Numbered from the stretch's first letter, positions 14,726 to 23,776 are shown. The stretch is 64,000 nucleotides of DNA from G963665925 sp050596425 (GCF_050596425.1 NZ_CP192292.1:4340001-4404000); one strand, 5' to 3'. Numbers and translations are program-made. Notes: generated by a model not told the origin, from the letters alone.

Positions 14726-16330
14726 TTATTTTTTATTGTCTTTTGCCGCCTTCACAAAATCTCTGAATAGAGGGTGTGAACGCGTTGGTCTTGACTTGAA
14801 CTCTGGATGGAACTGACCAGCCACAAACCAAGGATGATCCTTAATCTCAACAATTTCAACCAGTCTATCATCAGGTGACAGGCCTGAAATTGTAAGACCT
14901 GCATCTGTGATAACTTGTCTATAGTGGTTGTTGAACTCATATCTATGTCTATGGCGTTCATAAACGAGTGCTTCGCCATATGATTCAAGAGCCTTTGAAT
15001 CTGCAGCAATCTTACATGGGTATAGGCCTAGACGAAGTGTGCCCCCCATGTCTTCCACATCATGCTGTTCTGGCATTAAGTCAATCACAGGATATTCTGT
15101 GTCAGGATCAAGCTCGGAACTGTGGGCATCCTTGTAACCAAGAACATTTCTTGCAAATTCAATAACAGCCACTTGCATACCCAGGCATATTCCAAGGAAT
15201 GGCACCTTATTTTCTCTTGCATAACGTGTTGCTTCGATTTTACCTTCAACACCGCGGTCACCAAAACCACCTGGCACAAGAATGCCATCCATATCTTTCA
15301 TCATTTCATCAACTGTCAGTGGTGTCACATCTTCTGAATGAATCCAGTGAATATTTACATCTAATCTGTTTTTAAGACCAGCATGCTTGAGGGCCTCTGC
15401 AACTGATAAGTAAGCGTCATGTAGTTCAACGTATTTGCCGACGAGGCCAATGTTGACTGTTTCTTTATCCGCTTTGTCTATTTCAACAATTTCTTCCCAC
15501 TCAGAAAGTTTTGGTTCTTTACAAGGCAGACCCAAATGTTCACATACCTTGCTTGCCAGTCCTTGTTTTTCAAGAACAAGTGGCACTTCATAAATAGAAT
15601 CAGCATCCCTGCATTCAATGACATCTGACGCGTCCATATTACAGAATAGGCCAATTTTTTCTTTTAGTGAATCGCTAAGAGGTTTTTCCGTACGACATAC
15701 AAGCATGTCTGGCTGAATACCAATTTCTCTAAGTTCTTTTACCGAGTGCTGTGTTGGCTTTGTCTTTAGCTCACCAGCCTTGCCCAGGTATGGAACAAGT
15801 GTAAGGTGAAGATACATAACATTTTCTTTGCCCACATCGTATTTAATTTGACGAATGGCCTCCAGGAAAGGGAGCGATTCGATGTCACCAACTGTGCCAC
15901 CAATTTCTGTGATGATCACATCTGGGTTTTCATCTTTTGCAACGCGGTACGCGCGTTCTTTGATTTCATTCGTAATATGTGGAATAACCTGAACTGTTGC
16001 TCCCAGGTATTCTCCACGGCGTTCTTTTTGTATTACAGACCAGTAGACCTTGCCTGTGGTTACATTTGAGTTCTGGCTTAGATTGATGTCAATAAATCTT
16101 TCATAGTGACCCAAATCGAGGTCTGTTTCCGCACCATCATCTGTTACATAAACCTCTCCGTGCTGGTATGGACTCATTGTTCCTGGATCCTTGTTGATAT
16201 ATGGATCGAACTTCTGGATGGAAACCTTCATACCTCTTGCCTTGAGCAGTTGTCCAAGTGATGCCGCCGTAATGCCCTTACCTAGTGATGATACAACGCC
16301 GCCTGTTACGAAAATGTACTTCGTTGCCAT
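14726..16330 (-). CDS. pyrG: CTP synthase
   Basis: CTP synthase converts UTP to CTP with ATP and glutamine, the last step of de novo pyrimidine nucleotide synthesis. At 534 residues it has full family length. The N-terminal synthetase domain has FVTGGVVSSLGKGITAASLG (P-loop) and DPYINKDPGTMSPYQHGEVY. The C-terminal glutaminase domain has GGFGDRGVEGK, PFLGICLGMQ with the nucleophilic Cys, and FHPEFKS with the His-Glu pair. The frame stays open 105 bases further upstream, but the ATG at 16330 follows AAGGGG and gives the universal N-terminus MATKYIFVTGGVVSS. The extension covers the leader terminator and is not coding. Gene order in many Firmicutes is similar near murF/ddl only by chance; here pyrG is divergent. 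Confidence 0.97.
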   Translation of the reverse strand: MATKYIFVTGGVVSSLGKGITAASLGQLLKARGMKVSIQKFDPYINKDPGTMSPYQHGEVYVTDDGAETDLDLGHYERFIDINLSQNSNVTTGKVYWSVIQKERRGEYLGATVQVIPHITNEIKERAYRVAKDENPDVIITEIGGTVGDIESLPFLEAIRQIKYDVGKENVMYLHLTLVPYLGKAGELKTKPTQHSVKELREIGIQPDMLVCRTEKPLSDSLKEKIGLFCNMDASDVIECRDADSIYEVPLVLEKQGLASKVCEHLGLPCKEPKLSEWEEIVEIDKADKETVNIGLVGKYVELHDAYLSVAEALKHAGLKNRLDVNIHWIHSEDVTPLTVDEMMKDMDGILVPGGFGDRGVEGKIEATRYARENKVPFLGICLGMQVAVIEFARNVLGYKDAHSSELDPDTEYPVIDLMPEQHDVEDMGGTLRLGLYPCKIAADSKALESYGEALVYERHRHRYEFNNHYRQVITDAGLTISGLSPDDRLVEIVEIKDHPWFVAGQFHPEFKSRPTRSHPLFRDFVKAAKDNKK

Positions 16331-16361
16331 GTGTAACCCCTTTCCAATAACTGTAATTTTC

Positions 16362-16411
16362 AAAAAAAAGAGTGAGAGATCACCCGTTAGGATGACCTGC
16401 TCACTCTTTTT
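16362..16411 (-). terminator. Attenuator terminator in the pyrG leader
   Basis: AAAGAGTGAG and CTCACTCTTT form a ten-pair stem followed by eight T on the minus strand, ending 31 bases before the pyrG start. A terminator between promoter and start codon implies attenuation. CTP-sensed leader termination is known for pyrG in Gram-positives. Confidence 0.85.
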
Positions 16412-16495
16412 GACAATTACTATATAGATGTCCATCTGATTTCCGATAGCATCAGGTGGGCAGGCACCCTAAAACGGGTGCGTTTTATTAAAGTT

Positions 16496-16522
16496 AAAAA
16501 TGCTGAACACTTTCTTTCAGCA
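16496..16522 (-). terminator. Upstream hairpin with T-tract in the pyrG leader
   Basis: TGCTGAA and TTCAGCA (16501-16522) followed by five T on the minus strand, within 25-45 bases of the predicted transcription start. It may be a weak early terminator. A further hairpin, GCACCC/GGGTGC, lies at about 16464-16482. Confidence 0.5.
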
Positions 16523-16543
16523 CTGAAATTTAAATACTGAACT

Positions 16544-16572
16544 AGTATATCCGCTCGACTTCTTAGCGTCAA
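16544..16572 (-). promoter_or_regulatory. pyrG promoter
   Basis: TTGACG (16567-16572), 17 bases, TATACT (16544-16549) on the minus strand. The start site falls near 16537. The initial transcript does not show the GGG start used in CTP-dependent slippage of Bacillus pyrG, so control may work differently. Confidence 0.75.
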
Positions 16573-16732
16573 GCATTTTTTTGCATCATTCTCGCTTAAA
16601 TTAACATGATAAACAATTTACAATTCGGATATACCCCTTGCGCCTTCTAGCGGTTTCCCACCCTTTATGATAAACTAATTTGAGATGAAAATATACTAAA
16701 AGTGACTGAAAATTATAAACTGAGAGGCTTAT

Positions 16733-17500
16733 ATGTACACAAACATAAAGGGACAAAAGATTTACTATGAAGTCCAAGGTGAGGGTCGCCCCATCGTCCT
16801 GCTTCACGGGTGGGGAACAAGCCTAAGACTCTATGACGATGTCGTCAAGTATTTAAAAGAAAATTTTAAAGTATACACACTGGACTTTCCGGGGTTCGGT
16901 CAGTCTGAAGAGCCCTCTGACATTTGGTCTGTTTATGACTATGCCGATATGACAGAATCCTTTCTGAATGAGATGAACATCCAAAAGCCTATTCTCATGG
17001 GCCATTCCTTTGGCGGAAGAATCTCTATCATATTGGGTTCTAGAATTAAAGTGGATAAGATCATACTTGTAGATGCTGCTGGCATTAAGCCATCACGCGG
17101 TATGACCTATTACAGGAAAGTTTACTTTTACAAGGCCATGAAGCTTGTGGAAAAAATGCCTGGCATTCGCAGTCTCTTTGGAGACTTGATTGATGCCTAT
17201 AAATACAAGGCTGGGTCTTCTGATTATAAGAGCGCCTCGCAAACCATGCGCAGGGTTCTCTCCAAGGTGGTCAATGATGATTTGCAGGAACACCTGCCTA
17301 AAATAACGGCCCCAACCCTTCTTATATGGGGCAGTGAAGACAAGGCCACCCCTGTTTCTGATGGAAAGCTTATGGAGGAAAAAATCAAGGATTCTGCCCT
17401 TATTGTGTTTGAAGGGGTCGGACATTACAGCTATCTGGAAAAACCACACGACTTCAAAGCCATTGTTACAAGCTTTGTAAAGGAGGATGGAAATGATTAG
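16733..17500 (+). CDS. Alpha/beta hydrolase
   Basis: 255 residues with the alpha/beta-hydrolase fold: oxyanion region VLLHGWGTS (about 22-30), nucleophile elbow GHSFGG (Ser near 89), Asp in WGSEDKATPV and His in GVGHYSYLEKP. All three catalytic residues are present. There is no signal peptide, so it is cytoplasmic. The substrate is unknown. It overlaps murF by 8 bases and stands in a hydrolase-murF-ddl operon, a gene grouping that recurs in Clostridia. A role near peptidoglycan precursor metabolism is inferred from position only. Confidence 0.88.
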   Translation: MYTNIKGQKIYYEVQGEGRPIVLLHGWGTSLRLYDDVVKYLKENFKVYTLDFPGFGQSEEPSDIWSVYDYADMTESFLNEMNIQKPILMGHSFGGRISIILGSRIKVDKIILVDAAGIKPSRGMTYYRKVYFYKAMKLVEKMPGIRSLFGDLIDAYKYKAGSSDYKSASQTMRRVLSKVVNDDLQEHLPKITAPTLLIWGSEDKATPVSDGKLMEEKIKDSALIVFEGVGHYSYLEKPHDFKAIVTSFVKEDGND

Positions 17501-19100
17501 AATCCTTCTACTGACAAGTGTACTGGTTTATTTAATTGATAAACTTCAGTTCGATCTCCATATGTTTCAGCAAAACAGTTACCGCAACAAGCGCTATTTC
17601 AGATGGCTCAAGGGGGCACACAACCGGTTCATAAAAGGAAATGACAACATGATCATGGTCTCCGCTCTTCTATATGGCGGCAGCGCGTATGTGAAAGACA
17701 CACCAAGCACCCTCCTGGGTCTAATGAGTCTGGTATTTGTTGTTTTTGCCCTAAAGGGCCACAGATTACTTGTGTCGGTTAGAGATGTGAAGAAAAAATT
17801 GGTCTACACTCCAAGGGTTAAAAGGCTGGTTGCAACGGCTTCAATGATAAGTGGCCTGTGTATTTTACTCTTATATAATGCCAACGATCTTTTGCTGGCA
17901 CTTTGCATTTATCTATTAAGCACACTTTCTTTTGGGATCATCATGCTTTCAAAGCTGATAAACACCCCCATAGAAAATCATATTAATAAATGGTATTACA
18001 ATGATGCCAAGCGTATACTGGCTGAGAATCCCAACCGCATTGTTATTGGTATTACAGGCAGTTACGGCAAAACAAGCACCAAAAATGTTATTGCACAGAC
18101 CCTCAGTCGTGACTACAATGTCCTTGCGACCCCGGCTTCTTATAACACCTTAATGGGGGTTATTAGAACCATTCGTGAAGAGATGAAACCCACTCACCAG
18201 GTCTTTATAGCAGAAATGGGTGCCCGTGAACCAGGTGATATTAAGGAAATCTGCGACCTTGTCATGCCGGACTTTGGGATTATTACATCAATTGGTCCCC
18301 AACACCTTGAAACCTTTAAGACCATTGAAAACATTGCTAAGACTAAGGGGGAGATGTTTGAAGGCATTAAGCCTGGCGGAAAGGCCTTTGTCAATTTGGC
18401 AGATGAACGTATAAAGAATCTACCTAGACGTTCTGATATAGACTATATCGGCTTTGGGGAAAATGGCTTTGAGTGTGAAGAAACAGGCAAGTGCTACTTG
18501 AGTAAAAACTTGAATATATCAGGCGATGGCACTGGGTTTGACTTCTGTTTTCCATCTGGAATCACCCTTTGCGTGAATACAAAACTACTCGGGGCACACA
18601 ATGTATCCAATGTCCTTTGTGCATTGTCCGTGGCCAACGAACTAAATGCGGACATGTTTAGAATCATGTCCAGTCTTTCAGATATACGCCCCACAGAGCA
18701 CAGACTCTCCCTTCGAAAGGGGAGAAAGGGACAGGTTATTATTGATGATGCCTTTAACTCCAATCCGATTGGGTCTAAAAATGCTCTAAAGGTCCTTAAA
18801 GCCATGGAAGGCGAGCGTAAGTTCATCATCACGCCGGGCATGATCGAACTAGGAGACCAGCAAGATGAACTCAATAAGCAGTTTGGCCAGTATATAGCAA
18901 GTGACTGTGATTATGTTGTTCTTGTTGGTAAAAATCAAACACGCCCTATCCAAGAAGGCTTAAAAGAGGCTCATTTTGACTTTAGCAAGGTCCATATTGC
19001 AGACACCTTCTTAAGCGGTTATGAACATCTTGAAAGCATAATGAATGCCAATGATGTTCTTCTCATAGAAAATGATTTACCTGACGCTTTCAACGAATAA
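17493..19100 (+). CDS. murF: Membrane-anchored MurF-type ligase (UDP-MurNAc-tripeptide–D-Ala-D-Ala ligase)
   Basis: MurF adds D-Ala-D-Ala to the UDP-MurNAc-tripeptide, completing the cytoplasmic peptidoglycan precursor. Residues from about 180 on carry the Mur ligase core: GITGSYGKTSTKN (ATP P-loop), AEMGAREPGDI, GPQHLETF, and the C-terminal domain with DDAFNSNPIGS. Unlike textbook MurF, the first ~170 residues are not the substrate-binding domain 1 but hydrophobic segments (for example LLGLMSLVFVVFALKG, ICILLLYNANDLLLALCIYLL). It is thus predicted to be tethered to the membrane. Neighbouring ddl makes its D-Ala-D-Ala substrate. The ATG at 17493 is 6 bases from GGAGG and preferred to 17487. 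Confidence 0.85.
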   Translation: MIRILLLTSVLVYLIDKLQFDLHMFQQNSYRNKRYFRWLKGAHNRFIKGNDNMIMVSALLYGGSAYVKDTPSTLLGLMSLVFVVFALKGHRLLVSVRDVKKKLVYTPRVKRLVATASMISGLCILLLYNANDLLLALCIYLLSTLSFGIIMLSKLINTPIENHINKWYYNDAKRILAENPNRIVIGITGSYGKTSTKNVIAQTLSRDYNVLATPASYNTLMGVIRTIREEMKPTHQVFIAEMGAREPGDIKEICDLVMPDFGIITSIGPQHLETFKTIENIAKTKGEMFEGIKPGGKAFVNLADERIKNLPRRSDIDYIGFGENGFECEETGKCYLSKNLNISGDGTGFDFCFPSGITLCVNTKLLGAHNVSNVLCALSVANELNADMFRIMSSLSDIRPTEHRLSLRKGRKGQVIIDDAFNSNPIGSKNALKVLKAMEGERKFIITPGMIELGDQQDELNKQFGQYIASDCDYVVLVGKNQTRPIQEGLKEAHFDFSKVHIADTFLSGYEHLESIMNANDVLLIENDLPDAFNE

Positions 19101-19112
19101 CTGGAGGATAAT

Positions 19113-20336
19113 ATGATAAAAATCGGTGTTTTCTTCGGCAGTCAGTCCGTTGAACATGAGGTTTCTGTGATCACTGCCCTTCAGGCGATGAATCACCTTA
19201 AAAATTTAGAGGACTATAGCATAGTCCCTGTATTCATTGATAAATCTGGAGATTGGTACACCGGCCAGGCCCTCATGTCCATTGAGAATTTCAAGGACAT
19301 GCCAAAACTCCTCGACATGTGTACCAAGGTCAATATGGTTCGCCAAGGCAAGGCAGTCGTGCTCATTCCAAACCCTGTCAAGCGATTAGGACCAGCTCTC
19401 ATTGACCGCATTGATATTGCTTTTCCAATTATTCACGGCACCTTTGGTGAAGACGGAACCATCCAGGGAATCTTTGAAATGACAGGCCTCCCCTATGTGG
19501 GATGTGACGTCCTCGCAGCTGCCATGACCATGGATAAGACCATTTGCAAACACGTTCTAATGGCCAATAATATTCCTGTCATTGATGGGGTCTGGTTCAC
19601 TACAGACGACTGGCTGAGGGAGCCTGAAAATCTCACTCAAAGTGTTGCAGACAAGCTTGGCTATCCGGTCATTGTCAAACCTGCCAACATGGGATCCAGC
19701 GTCGGTGTTTCAGTGGCCCACTCTGTTGATGAGTTTTATGATGCCGTTCATTTTTGCAGGCACTTTACCAATCGTATCCTCGTTGAGAAAATGGTTGAGG
19801 ATCTAATGGAAATCAACATTTCTGTGCTGGGCGATTGTGAGGGGGTTGAAGTTTCCGCTTGTGAAAGACCCCTTTCATCCAGTGAATTTCTATCCTTTGA
19901 AGATAAATACACAAGTGGGGGATCTGCTGGCGGTGGATCTAAGGGATCTAAAATGAGCTCTGGTGGATCTAAGGCCAGTGGCATGGCTTCACTGAGTCGT
20001 GTCCTCCCAGCAGATATTCCTGATAGCATGCGAGAGGATATTGAAGACATTGCAAAAAAAGCATTTCTCGCTGTGGATGCCAGCGGTGTGACTCGACTTG
20101 ATTTCATAATCGACAAGGCCAGTGACACCATCTACCTAAACGAACTCAATACCATTCCTGGTTCTCTCGCCTTTTACCTATGGGCTGAAAGCGGAAAACC
20201 CTATGAAGAACTCCTTGAAGACCTGATTGAACTGGCTTACAGAAAAGACAGACGAAAATCAAAGCTACAGTTTTCAAACGAGACCAACATACTTTCCACT
20301 GCCAATATTGGCGGGAGCAAGGGCAGCAAAAAATAA
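19113..20336 (+). CDS. ddl: D-alanine–D-alanine ligase
   Basis: Ddl joins two D-alanines with ATP. Motifs of the ATP-grasp family are in place: FFGSQSVEHEVSVITALQA at the N-terminus, FPIIHGTFGEDGTIQG, VKPANMGSSVGVS, and the metal-binding LNELNTIPGS near the C-terminus. At 407 residues it is longer than usual. The extra length comes from a Gly/Ser/Lys-rich stretch (about 268-295, after SFEDKYTSGG) in the loop before the last domain, and a C-terminal GGSKGSKK tail. Hydrophobic LYLNEL vicinity suggests a D-Ala rather than D-Lac product, but this is tentative. It lies 12 bases after murF and ends in its own terminator. Confidence 0.93.
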   Translation: MIKIGVFFGSQSVEHEVSVITALQAMNHLKNLEDYSIVPVFIDKSGDWYTGQALMSIENFKDMPKLLDMCTKVNMVRQGKAVVLIPNPVKRLGPALIDRIDIAFPIIHGTFGEDGTIQGIFEMTGLPYVGCDVLAAAMTMDKTICKHVLMANNIPVIDGVWFTTDDWLREPENLTQSVADKLGYPVIVKPANMGSSVGVSVAHSVDEFYDAVHFCRHFTNRILVEKMVEDLMEINISVLGDCEGVEVSACERPLSSSEFLSFEDKYTSGGSAGGGSKGSKMSSGGSKASGMASLSRVLPADIPDSMREDIEDIAKKAFLAVDASGVTRLDFIIDKASDTIYLNELNTIPGSLAFYLWAESGKPYEELLEDLIELAYRKDRRKSKLQFSNETNILSTANIGGSKGSKK

Positions 20337-20337
20337 A

Positions 20338-20384
20338 CAAAGGTCTATGCGTTTTTAGTTTAAGCGCATAGACCTTTTAATTTT
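20338..20384 (+). terminator. Terminator of the murF-ddl operon
   Basis: AAAGGTCTATGCG and CGCATAGACCTTTT form a 13-pair stem with a T-tract, directly after the ddl stop. Confidence 0.9.
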
Positions 20385-20444
20385 TAGAGTCTTGATGAAC
20401 AAGAGATTCGAATTGTGGTTTCATTCGATTTATCAGTTCTTATT

Positions 20445-20563
20445 TGAGCGACTTGCAAAATATCATTCAAGAGCCTTCGTTATACCCTATATAGATATTT
20501 AAGAAGCAAAAATTCTATATAGGGTATAACAAAGACCTATATCTGTACTTTTGCAAGCGACTA
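20445..20563. repeat. MITE-like hairpin repeat A, copy 2
   Basis: An inverted-orientation copy of the element at 9911-10036. Terminal repeats are GAGCGACTTGCAAAA and TTTTGCAAGCGACT. The internal arms GTTATACCCTATA/TATAGGGTATAAC are longer than in copy 1 and differ by matched changes that keep the pairing. It ends two bases before the SanA-like gene's stop codon. Confidence 0.88.
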
Positions 20564-20565
20564 AT

Positions 20566-21261
20566 TTAATAATTTCTATGAACCGTTGCCCGTCCGTCCC
20601 CCTTGATGGAGATGGGTTCTCCCATATGGGTGGGGTCAGGTTTGACCACATGAACATAGAAAAAATCTTTTATCCGAGCTAGAAGTTCCCTGTACCTATA
20701 CTTAAGAACATAGGGATTAAAACCATCATCAGCGGAAATGCCGTAGGCTTCCATATCAAGAGCTCTTGCAATGTAGACAGCCCGTTTTAAATGATAGGCC
20801 TGGGTCGATATGATGAGCTTTTTCACACCGAATATCTCTTTGGCACGGACCACAGACTCATATGTGGAAAAGCCTGCATGATCCATGAAAATATCTTTTT
20901 CCGGTATGCCACGCTCGACAAGATAGGCCTTCATGACCCCAACTTCATTATAATAAATTGAATCATGATCACCACTGACCAGTATCTTATCCGCCTGTCC
21001 TTGGCTATAAACATCTATGGCCGCATCCAGTCGCTCAGCAAGCATGAGGCTAGGTTGTTTTTGCGGTGTGACCCTGGCCCCTAAAACAAGGACGACTTCT
21101 GTATTTTCAAGATTTTTTACATCTATGTATGGTCTGGCACTCAGGGCAACAAATTGATCTATTGCCACACAGCTCAAAACAAATATTAGAACCAGAGCCG
21201 CCAGAAATTTTATGAGTTTAACCAGCATATTAAGTATTGATTGCATCTCCTCTTTCACCAC
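20566..21261 (-). CDS. SanA/YdcF-like DUF218 membrane protein
   Basis: 231 residues with one N-terminal membrane segment (LIKFLAALVLIFVLSCVAI) and a DUF218 domain outside: VLVLGARVTPQKQPSLMLAERLDAA, ILVSGD, NEVGVMKAYLVERGI, DHAGFSTYESVVRAKEIF and ISTQAYHLKRAVYIAR. This is the SanA type linked to envelope barrier function (vancomycin exclusion at high temperature in enterobacteria). The biochemical reaction is not established. The start is uncertain: GTG at 21261 has only a weak Shine-Dalgarno, and ATGs at 21249 and 21231 are alternatives. Neighbours (ddl, an envelope-type two-component system) fit a wall-related role. Its C-terminus abuts repeat A copy 2. Confidence 0.85.
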   Translation of the reverse strand: MVKEEMQSILNMLVKLIKFLAALVLIFVLSCVAIDQFVALSARPYIDVKNLENTEVVLVLGARVTPQKQPSLMLAERLDAAIDVYSQGQADKILVSGDHDSIYYNEVGVMKAYLVERGIPEKDIFMDHAGFSTYESVVRAKEIFGVKKLIISTQAYHLKRAVYIARALDMEAYGISADDGFNPYVLKYRYRELLARIKDFFYVHVVKPDPTHMGEPISIKGDGRATVHRNY

Positions 21262-21482
21262 TTCCCGTAGTAAGCATACACGGTCATAGGGCGGACTTCA
21301 AGGGTCAAACGTCCTATCTCATCAATTTGAAACCATTTTGTTTGAAAGTCACACTATTTCATCTGTTTGTAACTAAGAACGGGTGTCAATCTATGGTATT
21401 ATTACATATATGGTGCAAGTCTTTTGAAATGATTCATCCAATTCGAGTAAAATGGGTCATACATATATTTGGAGGGAAGAAA

Positions 21483-22181
21483 ATGAACCAATATAAAATT
21501 CTTGTTGTTGATGATGAACAAGAAATCGCTGAACTGATTCGGGACTACCTAAAAGCAACTGGATATGATGTGATCATAGCAAGCAATGGCGAAGAAGGAC
21601 TGGAAACATTCGAAAAAGAAAAGCCCGACATGGCGATTTTAGATATTATGATGCCTGTTATGGATGGTCTTGAGCTTTGCCGCCGCATACGCAGTGCTTC
21701 GAATATACCTATTCTTATGCTGACGGCAAAGAAAGAAGACGCTGACAAAATACTAGGACTCGGACTCGGCGCTGATGACTATGTGACGAAACCTTTCAGT
21801 CCAAGGGAATTGATTGCCCGTGTTCAATCCCAGCTTAGACGATTCAACGAACTCTCTGGCAACGTTAAAAAAACAGACACCCTACAGTTTGGAGAACTGG
21901 AAATTGATCCATCTGCCCATATTGTAACGGTGCGTGGAGAGATTGTCTCTTTTTCTGTCAAGGAGTTTGAGATTCTTCACTTTATGGCCATGAATATGAA
22001 TCAAGCCCTTTCCAGAGAAAAAATATTTGAAAATGTATGGGGCTTCAATGAGTATGGCGACATAAACACCGTCACTGTCCACGTTCGTAAAATCAGAGAA
22101 AAAATTGAAAAAGACCCCTCTCAACCAGAATATATAGAAACGGTTTGGGGCATCGGATACAAATTTAAGGGAGGCAAGTAA
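21483..22181 (+). CDS. OmpR/PhoB-type response regulator
   Basis: 232 residues: a receiver with all key residues (VVDDEQE, AILDIMMP with the phospho-acceptor Asp near 53, LTAKK, YVTKPF) and a winged-helix output domain (VSFSVKEFEILHFMAMN, TVHVRKIREKIE, ETVWGIGYKF). It belongs to the VicR/PhoB-like group. The frame runs 246 bases further upstream, but GGAGG lies 7 bases before the ATG at 21483, which gives the standard N-terminus. The histidine kinase gene starts 3 bases later, so the pair is one operon. The stimulus is unknown. Confidence 0.93.
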   Translation: MNQYKILVVDDEQEIAELIRDYLKATGYDVIIASNGEEGLETFEKEKPDMAILDIMMPVMDGLELCRRIRSASNIPILMLTAKKEDADKILGLGLGADDYVTKPFSPRELIARVQSQLRRFNELSGNVKKTDTLQFGELEIDPSAHIVTVRGEIVSFSVKEFEILHFMAMNMNQALSREKIFENVWGFNEYGDINTVTVHVRKIREKIEKDPSQPEYIETVWGIGYKFKGGK

Positions 22182-22183
22182 TC

Positions 22184-23563
22184 ATGGGGATCAGGACAAG
22201 GATCATCCTCTCCTTCCTGTCGCTTTTAATAGCGCCTTTTATGATTGTCTTCTTGGCCCTGCTCATCGTCAACAGCAACATTTTTGGCGAACCCATAACG
22301 GATAGCCTTGAAAACTTGAGCAACCATTCAGACCATGTGATTTATACATTTCAAGACAACTTCGACCTTTTGGAAAAGACTGATGAGATGGACGAACTTA
22401 TTCAACCCCTCATGGAGGGAAAGTTTCGTCGTATTGTATTCGCAGATCAAAATCGTATTGTCCGTTATGACTCTGCCAACCAGCTCCTTGCCAAATCTCT
22501 ATCGGAAATGTCGGACACCGGCGACTCCGAACTGGAAACCATCGATTCTGACATATACGTCGAGGGGCAATATATGGGAACCCTGGTTCTTGTTCCAGAT
22601 ATCGATCTGGCCAAGGCCTTTAAAATACTTATGATGCTTCCCATAGCACTTATAGCTCTTTTTATTCTTACCATAATAGCCCTGATTATTATTCTCTCTA
22701 AAATTTTAGCAGATGGTATTATAAATCCCCTTCGTGAGCTCAATTACGCTGCAGAACGAATTTCCGCTGGCGATCTTGATTTTGAAATGACCTATGATAA
22801 GGATGATGAGTTCGGAAAGCTCTGTAATGAATTTGACAGGATGCGTCTAAAACTCAAGGACTCCCTATCCAAGCAAGTCCAGTACGAAAAATCCAGAAGA
22901 CAATTGATTGCGAGTATATCTCACGATTTAAAAACACCTCTAACCTCTATTAAGGGCTATGTGGAAGGTCTTCAAGATGGCCTGGTTACCGATGAAGCCA
23001 CTTACCAAAGGTATTTGCGTGTTATTTGGGATAAGAGCAACAGGCTAAATCATCTTATTGATGACCTCTTTATCTTTTCTAAAATGGAGCTTGGCGAGTT
23101 TAAAATTGACCCCGTTCAAGTGGATTCTGACATGCTTCTTGATGAACTTCTTTCATCAAGAGAACTGGAACTTAAAGAAGCTGAAGTGGACTTCCATGTA
23201 GAAAAACCCATTCCTCAGGCCAAACTTTTAGTGGATGTCAATAGAATCGGTCAAGTGCTTGATAACCTTATTGACAATGCCTTAAAGTTTACAAAAACAA
23301 GGATTCATATTCATACGGCCATCGAGAATAAATCCTTTGCCATCTTCATAAGCGATGATGGCCTTGGCATGGATGAGGAAGATTTGCCTTATATTTTTGA
23401 TCACTTTTATAAAATAGACAAGGTGCGAAGCACAAATGCCAAAGGCACAGGCCTTGGACTCGCCATTTGCAAGGAACTCATTGAAGCCCATGATGGCACA
23501 ATCCATGTTAAAAGCCGCCTTGGTCGCGGAACGACCTTTAAGATAATGCTCCCGATAAAATAA
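22184..23563 (+). CDS. Membrane sensor histidine kinase
   Basis: 459 residues. Two membrane segments (about 7-29, IILSFLSLLIAPFMIVFLAL, and about 147-172, ALIALFILTIIALIIIL) frame an external sensor of about 115 residues. HAMP follows (ADGIINPLRELNYAAERISA), then HisKA with the phospho-accepting His in ISHDLKTPLTSIKGY, then the ATPase with DNALKFTK, DDGLGMDEED and GTGLGLAICKELIE. All boxes are intact. It pairs with the upstream response regulator. The sensor domain is not one I recognise; the genomic position near ddl/SanA suggests envelope sensing but does not prove it. Confidence 0.92.
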   Translation: MGIRTRIILSFLSLLIAPFMIVFLALLIVNSNIFGEPITDSLENLSNHSDHVIYTFQDNFDLLEKTDEMDELIQPLMEGKFRRIVFADQNRIVRYDSANQLLAKSLSEMSDTGDSELETIDSDIYVEGQYMGTLVLVPDIDLAKAFKILMMLPIALIALFILTIIALIIILSKILADGIINPLRELNYAAERISAGDLDFEMTYDKDDEFGKLCNEFDRMRLKLKDSLSKQVQYEKSRRQLIASISHDLKTPLTSIKGYVEGLQDGLVTDEATYQRYLRVIWDKSNRLNHLIDDLFIFSKMELGEFKIDPVQVDSDMLLDELLSSRELELKEAEVDFHVEKPIPQAKLLVDVNRIGQVLDNLIDNALKFTKTRIHIHTAIENKSFAIFISDDGLGMDEEDLPYIFDHFYKIDKVRSTNAKGTGLGLAICKELIEAHDGTIHVKSRLGRGTTFKIMLPIK

Positions 23564-23658
23564 GGGGCTTCCGATAGTCGTAATATTTATGAAGCTAAAT
23601 ATTTTCGAACGTTTGACTTTTTTCGTCTTTTTTCGACAATAATTGCATCTAATCAGAA

Positions 23659-23674
23659 TTTATTGTACAATAAA
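23659..23674. promoter_or_regulatory. Perfect 16-bp palindrome upstream of the Xre regulator
   Basis: TTTATTGTACAATAAA reads identically on both strands and lies 103 bases before the regulator's start. It is a plausible operator, for example for autoregulation. It has no T-tract, so it is not a terminator. Confidence 0.5.
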
Positions 23675-23776
23675 GAAAATTCGGGTAGTCGACTTGTACA
23701 TATTGGAAAATGTGGGATTTAAATTATATGCCAGTTTTATAATAACCGGCAAGAGTTGTGAGGGGGCACTAATCAA

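Noticed and set aside
16331..16435. Extension of pyrG to an upstream ATG
   Set aside because: It would encode the attenuator hairpin; the ATG at 16330 has a good ribosome binding site and the conserved N-terminus.
23564..23776. A definite sigma-A promoter for the Xre gene
   Set aside because: Several TTGACT- or TTGGAA-like boxes exist but none has a good -10 at 16-18 bases, so no promoter is called.
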